A stretch of DNA of 64,000 nt from Candidatus Poribacteria bacterium (GTDB taxonomy: Bacteria; Poribacteria; WGA-4E; WGA-3G), in assembly GCA_026702755.1 (NCBI GenBank), contig JAPPBX010000112.1:79364-143363 (forward strand), given 5' to 3'. Within the stretch, counting starts at the first letter, position 1. Each line of letters opens with the position of its first letter. Shown piece after piece: positions 58,995-64,000 of this stretch. Under the pieces are notes generated by a model, which saw only the letters and a program-made list of their open reading frames with translations, did not search any database and was not told the DNA's origin. The translations under genes and the position numbers were made by a program.

Positions 58995-59059
58995 ACCCAG
59001 AGAATGTTCCTAAAAGGAACAAAAGGAATCTCCAATCTTTAGATTGGAGAGGATGTCAA
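58960..59059 (+). ncRNA. Predicted omega RNA 3' part of tnpB element 2
   Basis: Hairpins GTTCC-TAAAA-GGAAC (59006-59020) and the right-end stem (59030-59049) follow tnpB closely, where the guide scaffold of TnpB systems lies. A guide would start at about 59060. This is inferred by analogy. Confidence 0.4.
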
Positions 59060-59194
59060 TTGACAAAATTTCGGAAATTTTCAATAATGATTGCAGGCGT
59101 GTTACACGTCCGAAGTGTGAGGCAGGGATGTTTCTGCCTCAAAAACCTTAATCTCCATATATAAAAAAGGAGAGAACATTTAGGAGAGAAAAAA

Positions 59195-60025
59195 GTGATT
59201 CGAGTGTTTATTTTTACATTCTGTATTATGCTGCTGGGTGTGTTATTACCCATTGTAGCAGTGGATGCACAACGAGATGAAGCGACAGTCGCTGCAAACT
59301 GGACCTTTAATGACGGCAGTGCCAAAGATACCTCAAAGAAAGGATTGAATGGCAATTTCAGTGGAAAACCGAAAGCCGTTGATGGCATCGCCGGAAAAGC
59401 GTTGCAGTTTGACGGTGAAGATGATGGCATAAAAATTCCAGATTCCGCGGACATAAATACAGTCGGTCCGTATACCAACCGGACGGTCGCTGCGCTCTTC
59501 AACTGCGATGATGTCGGGATTGATAGTCGGAAACAGGTAATTTACGAGGAGGGTGGACGGACGCGTGGCTTGGTCATCTATGTCTACGATGGCAAGGTCT
59601 ACGTCGGCGGTTGGAATCGCGCTGAATATAACTGGAACGGCGAATGGCCTTCTGCCGAGGTTAAGTCAAAGCGTTGGTATCACGTCGGCTTAGTTATTCG
59701 CGATGCAGCCGCTAAGGTAGAGAGCAAAAAGTTTGAGATGTGGTTGGATGGCAAACGCATCGCCCAAGAGAAAGGCGGTCAACTCCATGCACACGGGGAT
59801 GACATTGGTATCGGATTTACCAACCAAAACGCTGTCTATCATGATGAAGGCGGTAGTGGCACTAACATTGACTGGTTCGCCGGTTTAATTGACGAAGTCA
59901 TCGTATACGGTTCCGCCTTTGACGAAGGTGATTTTGCTGATCTTGCAAGTCCGCTCAGCGTTGAGCCGCAAGGCAAATTCACAACAACTTGGGCGCACCT
60001 GAAAACTCAACGAACGCAAAATTAA
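59195..60025 (+). CDS. Secreted LamG/concanavalin-like domain protein
   Basis: A signal peptide (about 1-25, ending AVDAQ) is followed by one LamG-like jelly-roll domain: WTFNDGSAKDTSKKGLNG, GKALQFDGEDDGIKIPDS, YHVGLVIRD, MWLDGKRI and GLIDEVIVYGSAF. Such domains bind glycans or mediate adhesion. The last 20 residues repeat a pattern, VEPQGKFTTTWAHLKTQRT, shared with the following paralogue. GTG 59195 has TAGGAGAG six bases upstream. Confidence 0.83.
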   Translation: MIRVFIFTFCIMLLGVLLPIVAVDAQRDEATVAANWTFNDGSAKDTSKKGLNGNFSGKPKAVDGIAGKALQFDGEDDGIKIPDSADINTVGPYTNRTVAALFNCDDVGIDSRKQVIYEEGGRTRGLVIYVYDGKVYVGGWNRAEYNWNGEWPSAEVKSKRWYHVGLVIRDAAAKVESKKFEMWLDGKRIAQEKGGQLHAHGDDIGIGFTNQNAVYHDEGGSGTNIDWFAGLIDEVIVYGSAFDEGDFADLASPLSVEPQGKFTTTWAHLKTQRTQN

Positions 60026-60083
60026 CCTCAACATCAAAATTGCGTTTTGTAACAATGACAAACTATAAAGGAGATATGCCACA

Positions 60084-60956
60084 ATGGTGAAATATCGTTT
60101 TTTTGGGCGCAGTTTACAAGCCAAAACTTGCTATACAAAATATGTGTTTAGCGTTTTACTCATGTTTGTAGTCGTAACCACTTACGCGGCGAAAGATGAA
60201 GCAACAGTTGAAGGTGTCTGGAATTTTGACAATGGAGATGCCGCAGACTCCTCCGGAAAAGGTTTAGATGGAACAATCGCTGGGGACCCTGAGGTCGTTG
60301 ACGGTATTGTTGGCAAGGCACTGCTTTTCGACGGTGAAGATGATGGGGTCAAACTCCCAGATTCTGCCGGTATCAATACAATCGCACAACCTAATTTCTA
60401 TACCGATCGGACCGTCGCTGCTTATTTTAACTGCACAGATGTTGATATTACCGAACAAAAACAGACAATTTTTGAAGAAGGGGGACGGACCCGCGGTCTC
60501 GTCATCAACGTCTTTGATGGGCAAGTCTATGTAGCTGGTTGGAACCGTGCCGAATACCAGTGGGCTGGCGCATGGCCCTCTGCACCTGTAGAGTCTGGGA
60601 AATGGTATCACGTCGCTTTAGTTATTCGAGATGCCGATGCCGCAGTTGAACCCGGTAAATTTGAGATGTGGCTTAACGGTGAACTCATCGCAAGTGAAGA
60701 TGGCGGCGCGCTCTATGGACACGGCGACGATATCGGCATCGGGCATGTCAATGCCAATGCTGTTTTCCATGATGAAGATGGTGCAGGAACCAATATCCAC
60801 TTCTTTGGCGGTATGATTGATGAAGTCATCGTCTACAATTCCGCCTTCGATGCAGCTGATTTCGCTGAGTATGTAGTCGCAGTCACAAGTGTTCAACCCC
60901 AAGACAAATTTACCACCACATGGGCGGCACTAAAAGCACAACGCACACTGCAATAA
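60084..60956 (+). CDS. Secreted LamG/concanavalin-like domain protein, tandem paralogue
   Basis: It has the same LamG domain as its neighbour with high identity (GKALLFDGEDDGVKLPDS, GMIDEVIVYNSAF) and the same C-terminal pattern KFTTTWAALKAQRT. The N-terminal n-region before the hydrophobic signal core is longer (MVKYRFFGRSLQAKTCYTK) and is encoded by a dispersed repeat also found at 41438. AAAGGAG eleven bases before ATG supports this start. Confidence 0.83.
   Translation: MVKYRFFGRSLQAKTCYTKYVFSVLLMFVVVTTYAAKDEATVEGVWNFDNGDAADSSGKGLDGTIAGDPEVVDGIVGKALLFDGEDDGVKLPDSAGINTIAQPNFYTDRTVAAYFNCTDVDITEQKQTIFEEGGRTRGLVINVFDGQVYVAGWNRAEYQWAGAWPSAPVESGKWYHVALVIRDADAAVEPGKFEMWLNGELIASEDGGALYGHGDDIGIGHVNANAVFHDEDGAGTNIHFFGGMIDEVIVYNSAFDAADFAEYVVAVTSVQPQDKFTTTWAALKAQRTLQ
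60107..60140 (+). repeat. Dispersed repeat within a signal-peptide coding region
   Basis: The 3' half CAAGCCAAAACTTGCTATAC continues into AAAA and matches 41449-41474 at almost every base. Confidence 0.6.
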
Positions 60957-60981
60957 TATTTATTGATAGTTGTGTGTTCTT

Positions 60982-61012
60982 GTAGGGCGAGGTCTTTGTA
61001 TCTCAGCCCTAC
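60982..61012. repeat. GTAGGGCGAG hairpin
   Basis: GTAGGGCGAG and CTCAGCCCTAC pair imperfectly across a 10-base loop, 26 bases after a stop. It belongs with the hairpins at 11943 and 30836. Confidence 0.55.
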
Positions 61013-61035
61013 CATGCTTTTTAAGGGGACAAAAT

Positions 61036-61821
61036 ATGTTAGGAGCGATTATCGGCGATATTGTTGGGTCTATCTATGAACCCAAGGATCGCCGGATCAA
61101 GACTAAAGATTTCCCTTTTTTCAGTGAAGACTGCCGTTTCACAGATGATTCGGTTTGCACAATTGCTGTCGCTGATACCCTCTTGCACGATCTCCCGCCA
61201 GCAGAAACGATGCAGAAGTGGGGAAAGCGGTATCCAAGGTGCGGTTTCAGTCAAATATTTACAAACTGGATCCATTCTGAGATGGACGCACCGAATTGTA
61301 CTTTCCGTAATGGCGCGGCAATGCGTGTCTCGCCAGCGGCATTTCTGAACCGTGAGGATCTGGATGCCGCGCTCACCGCCGCTGATAAAGTGACTGTTAT
61401 CAGCCACGATCACCCCGAAGGCATAAAAGGCGCGCGGGCGACAACACACGCCATTTGGCTCGCCTATCAAGGCGAAGATGCCTCGACTATCCGCAAGGTT
61501 ATCACTACTGAATACGGCTACGATTTGACGCAGACGGTAGACAACATCCGACCCGATTACGTTTTCGATATGACCTGCCAAGGCACGGTGCCACAGGCGG
61601 TCACGTGTGCTTTGGAATCAGAGAGTTATGAAGATGCCGTGCGGAATGCTATCTCTCTGGGCGGTGATTCCGACACGCTCGGTTCAATCGCGGGTGCTAT
61701 TGCCGAGGCACTACACGGAATTCCCGCGGAAATTAAGGAACAGGCAGAAAGCCGCTACCTCGTCAATGCGCCAGACATTAGAGACATAATGACGAAAATG
61801 TATCGCACGGTGGGCAATTGA
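61036..61821 (+). CDS. ADP-ribosylglycohydrolase-family protein
   Basis: The 261-residue all-helical protein has the two metal-binding signatures of the ARH/DraG family: FTDDSVCTIA (about 33-42) and GGDSDTLGSIAGA (about 215-227). It opens with MLGAIIGDIVGSIYE. The family removes ADP-ribose from proteins or acts on related N-glycosidic bonds using two Mg ions. AAGGGGAC lies five bases before ATG 61036; an in-frame start at 60970 is less likely. Confidence 0.87.
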   Translation: MLGAIIGDIVGSIYEPKDRRIKTKDFPFFSEDCRFTDDSVCTIAVADTLLHDLPPAETMQKWGKRYPRCGFSQIFTNWIHSEMDAPNCTFRNGAAMRVSPAAFLNREDLDAALTAADKVTVISHDHPEGIKGARATTHAIWLAYQGEDASTIRKVITTEYGYDLTQTVDNIRPDYVFDMTCQGTVPQAVTCALESESYEDAVRNAISLGGDSDTLGSIAGAIAEALHGIPAEIKEQAESRYLVNAPDIRDIMTKMYRTVGN

Positions 61822-61845
61822 GTCATCGGAAACTCTATACATATT

Positions 61846-63573
61846 ATGGATGTAATCGCATTTGAGGCGACTTCAAAGCACTGTAGTTTTTACCACTACC
61901 ATGCTTTCGCGCGTAACCTGCAGGTTCCGATCATAGCGATTTTTGTTCTGTCCTTCCTTGTCTTTACCCCTTTTCCCGCCCTACCAATAGAGTCCCCTAT
62001 CCATTTCACAGATGTTACCGATATTGCCGGTATCCACTTTACACACACCAATGGCGCATCGGGTGAGTTCCATCTACCCGAAACCCTTGGTGCAGGGGGT
62101 GCCTTCTTCGATTATGACAACGATGGCTATCTCGATCTCTATCTCGTTAATAGTGCTGCGCTAAGCATCCTCTATAAAAATAACGGCGATGGAACGTTCA
62201 CAGATGTCACTGCGAACGCTGGTGTCGGCAATCAAGGAAGCTATGGACACGGCGTTGCCTGTGGAGATTACGACAATGACGGTTATATAGACATTTACGT
62301 AACCAATTTTGGTGCGAATCGACTCTATCATAACAATGGCGATGGGACGTTCACGGATGTCACGGCTAAGTCAGGGACAGGGGATGCGCGTTGGAGTAGT
62401 AGCGCGACTTTTTTCGATTACAACAACGATGGCGACTTGGATCTCTACGTTGTTAACTATGTCAGTTATAAGTTGGATGGCTCTGCGCCTACCTGTTTTG
62501 AGAATCCCACGTTTGGTTCTACTGAAAAAGTTCGCGGTTATTGTCATCCGAAACACTTTGAAGGCGCACCGGACAGTCTCTACCGAAACAACGGTGATGG
62601 GACTTTCACAGATGTCACTGAGGTCGCTAATGTTCGGGATCCGGGTGGCATGTTTCTCGGCAAAGGGTTGGGTGTTGTAGCAGCAGACTTTAATGCCGAT
62701 GGCAATCCTGATCTTTACGTTGCCAACGACGATACGCCAAACTATCTCTTTTATAACAAGGGCGATGGCACATTCGCTGAAATCGCTATCCTTGCGGGTT
62801 GTGCTTACAGCGCGGATGGAATCGCACAAGCGGGTATGGGGGTTGATGCTGGTGATTACAATGGCGATGGTCATCTGGATATTTTCGTCACCAATTTCTC
62901 CTATGAGACAAACACCCTCTATCGGAATAACGGGGACGGGACTTTCACCGATGTCAGTTATAAAGCGCGGCTCGGCGAAGAGAGTTATCTCCTTTTAGGA
63001 TTCGGGACGGGATTTTTTGATGCAGATAACGACGGACACCTTGATATTTTCGTCGCGAATGGACATATTTTTCCAAATGTCGAGCGCACTACAGATGTGA
63101 TCTCATATAAGCAGCCGAATCAACTCTTTTGGAATCAAGGTGATGGTACGTTTGCCGAGGTGCGACTTGGGGAGCAGCGTGCTGTCAGTCGTGGCACTCT
63201 TTTCGGTGATTACGACAACGATGGCGATACAGATGTCCTTGTCACGCAGTTGAACAACAAAGTGACGCTACTTCGGAATGAGAATGGCACTCACAACAAT
63301 TGGTTTCGCCTCAAATTAGTTGGGATCCGCAGCAATCGTGATAGCATCGGCGCGCGCGTAACGTTGATACTCGGAGATGAATCCGAAACGCGCGAAGTAC
63401 ATGTAGGGTACAGTTATCTCAGTAGTAACGATCCAAGGCTGCTTTTTGGACTTGGAGATCAAACCGTTGTGGATAGACTTCATATCCGTTGGCAGAGTGG
63501 TGCTGTGCAGATATTGGAAAATCTCGCGGCAAATCAGGAATTCGTGGTGACCGAACCCCTTTCAAATAAATGA
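61846..63573 (+). CDS. Secreted FG-GAP/VCBS and ASPIC/UnbV protein
   Basis: A signal-anchor-like segment (about 27-47) leads into repeated FG-GAP/VCBS calcium loops (DYDNDGYLDLYLVN, DYDNDGYIDIYVTN, DYNGDGHLDIFVTN) interspersed with the repeated NNGDGTFTDVT phrase. These form a beta-propeller. The C-terminal ASPIC/UnbV domain spans about 490-570 (VGYSYLSSNDPRLLFGLG, LHIRWQSG). Such proteins are exported and probably bind surfaces or polysaccharides. Confidence 0.87.
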   Translation: MDVIAFEATSKHCSFYHYHAFARNLQVPIIAIFVLSFLVFTPFPALPIESPIHFTDVTDIAGIHFTHTNGASGEFHLPETLGAGGAFFDYDNDGYLDLYLVNSAALSILYKNNGDGTFTDVTANAGVGNQGSYGHGVACGDYDNDGYIDIYVTNFGANRLYHNNGDGTFTDVTAKSGTGDARWSSSATFFDYNNDGDLDLYVVNYVSYKLDGSAPTCFENPTFGSTEKVRGYCHPKHFEGAPDSLYRNNGDGTFTDVTEVANVRDPGGMFLGKGLGVVAADFNADGNPDLYVANDDTPNYLFYNKGDGTFAEIAILAGCAYSADGIAQAGMGVDAGDYNGDGHLDIFVTNFSYETNTLYRNNGDGTFTDVSYKARLGEESYLLLGFGTGFFDADNDGHLDIFVANGHIFPNVERTTDVISYKQPNQLFWNQGDGTFAEVRLGEQRAVSRGTLFGDYDNDGDTDVLVTQLNNKVTLLRNENGTHNNWFRLKLVGIRSNRDSIGARVTLILGDESETREVHVGYSYLSSNDPRLLFGLGDQTVVDRLHIRWQSGAVQILENLAANQEFVVTEPLSNK

Positions 63574-63621
63574 AAAATTGACACGACTTCACCTGTCTTT
63601 TCTGCCAGATTTGCATATTAG

Positions 63622-63636
63622 ATGCCAAAGTGGCAT
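63622..63636. promoter_or_regulatory. Operator-like palindrome upstream of clpB
   Basis: ATGCCA-AAG-TGGCAT is a perfect 6-base inverted repeat, 22 bases before a sigma54-type promoter. A binding site for a regulator is possible. Confidence 0.4.
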
Positions 63637-63657
63637 GGCTTACATGAAAGAGAGAAA

Positions 63658-63673
63658 TGGCATAGATTTTGCT
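63658..63673 (+). promoter_or_regulatory. Sigma54-type (-24/-12) promoter of clpB
   Basis: TGGCAT-N5-TTGCT has GG (63659-63660) and GC (63671-63672) exactly ten bases apart, as required for sigma54. The clpB ATG is 55 bases downstream. Confidence 0.5.
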
Positions 63674-63728
63674 ATATCTTATGCATGCAAGACTGGTTTG
63701 GATAAAATAAACACAACGGAGGTTCGTC

Positions 63729-64000
63729 ATGAGATTTGATAGATTTACAATTAAAGCACAAGAAGCACTCGAAACAGCGCAGAATTTAGCCACAGATGCC
63801 CAAAGTCCTGAACTGGGTGTTGAGCATCTGATGTTGGCTCTCATTAGGCAGACGGATGGAATTGTCACACCGATTCTTCAGAAATTGGGTGTTGATACCG
63901 ATGGAATTACGTCAGCGGTTGAGGCTGCTGTCCAAAAAGCACCAAAAGTGCAAGGTGCAGCTTCTGAAATGCGTATCGCCGCGGCACTCCAATCCGTTTT
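63729..64000 (+). CDS. clpB: ClpB disaggregase, N-terminal part (cut by window edge)
   Basis: The visible 90 residues form the Clp N-domain: MRFDRFTIKAQEALETAQ, then LGVEHLMLALIRQTDGIV, LQKLGVD and a second repeat. The sequence favours ClpB, the AAA+ chaperone that rescues aggregated protein with DnaK, over ClpA or ClpC. The ATPase domains lie beyond the window. AACGGAGG six bases before ATG sets the start. Confidence 0.8.
   Translation, partial: MRFDRFTIKAQEALETAQNLATDAQSPELGVEHLMLALIRQTDGIVTPILQKLGVDTDGITSAVEAAVQKAPKVQGAASEMRIAAALQSV

Larger units (their letters stand above)
57546..59059 (+). mobile_element. Second IS200/IS605-type element carrying only tnpB
   Basis: Left-end hairpin CTCCA-TGCTTTAGTT-TGGAG (57548-57567). 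Right-end hairpin CTCCAATCT-TT-AGATTGGAG (59030-59049) is followed by GATGTCAA ending at 59059. The CTTTAG motif in or beside the loops is shared with the element at 17878. No tnpA is seen. The 371-base gap before tnpB holds only this left end and a promoter. Confidence 0.7.

Overview
The window is bacterial DNA with about 50 protein genes and no rRNA, tRNA or CRISPR array that I can see. The gene repertoire is typical of what I recall from Candidatus Poribacteria or a neighbouring uncultured phylum. It has phytanoyl-CoA dioxygenase-like enzymes, TIM-barrel sugar isomerases, a DUF5916/CBM9 outer-membrane protein, planctomycete-type cytochrome c joined to leucine-rich repeats, dockerins, C-terminal NYPNPFNP (FlgD/T9SS-like) tails, ASPIC/UnbV and LamG proteins. 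This placement is inference from domain content, not from a marker gene. Omp85-type barrels and lipoproteins show a two-membrane envelope.

Layout. 1-2.7 kb: end of a membrane glycosyltransferase, an adenylate-kinase-like gene and a xylose-isomerase-family gene. 2.9-10.9 kb: a giant Omp85 hybrid, a YgfZ/GcvT protein, a tandem universal stress protein and a TatT-DctP TRAP pair. 11.1-15.1 kb: a corrinoid methyl-transfer cluster (B12 protein, RACo-type activator, homocysteine methyltransferase), followed by DUF402 and DegT-type aminotransferase genes. 17.9-20.6 kb: an IS200/IS605-type tnpB element, a DUF4097 gene and a 247-bp MITE. 20.7-29.1 kb, leftward: DUF6785 membrane protein, BatA/VWA protein coupled to a small Omp85 protein, and a transglutaminase. 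29.3-35.4 kb, leftward: methyltransferase, MDR dehydrogenase, TolB-like lipoprotein, small membrane proteins and DUF5916. 35.9-43.6 kb: two PhyH-like oxygenases, sugar isomerase, WD40, MDR, DUF202, and a CADD/TenA-like, NTF2-like, antitoxin, broken MazF, HAD series. 43.7-50.4 kb: an FGE-like protein, TPR protein, an ECF sigma/anti-sigma/double-VWA operon, purN and a sugar isomerase. 50.4-57.4 kb: two very large extracellular LRR-dockerin proteins. 57.5-61 kb: a second tnpB element and two tandem LamG proteins. 61-64 kb: ADP-ribosylglycohydrolase, ASPIC/UnbV protein and the start of clpB.

The most striking non-genic feature is a family of palindromic elements whose arms are degenerate heptanucleotide repeats of the type CAGTTAT/CAGTCAG. 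Many fill an intergenic gap and begin 0-6 bases after a stop codon. Related copies lie in frame inside three genes, and one supplies the last codons and stop of purN. Other signals without an obvious precedent to me are a shared box AACCGCAAGGAA ahead of four unrelated genes, three sigma70-type promoters placed so that the mRNA would begin at the start codon, and a sigma54-type promoter ahead of clpB.

The genes suggest an organism that invests in surface-exposed, carbohydrate- and protein-binding machinery, uses B12-dependent methyl transfer, and carries small mobile elements that remodel gene ends.
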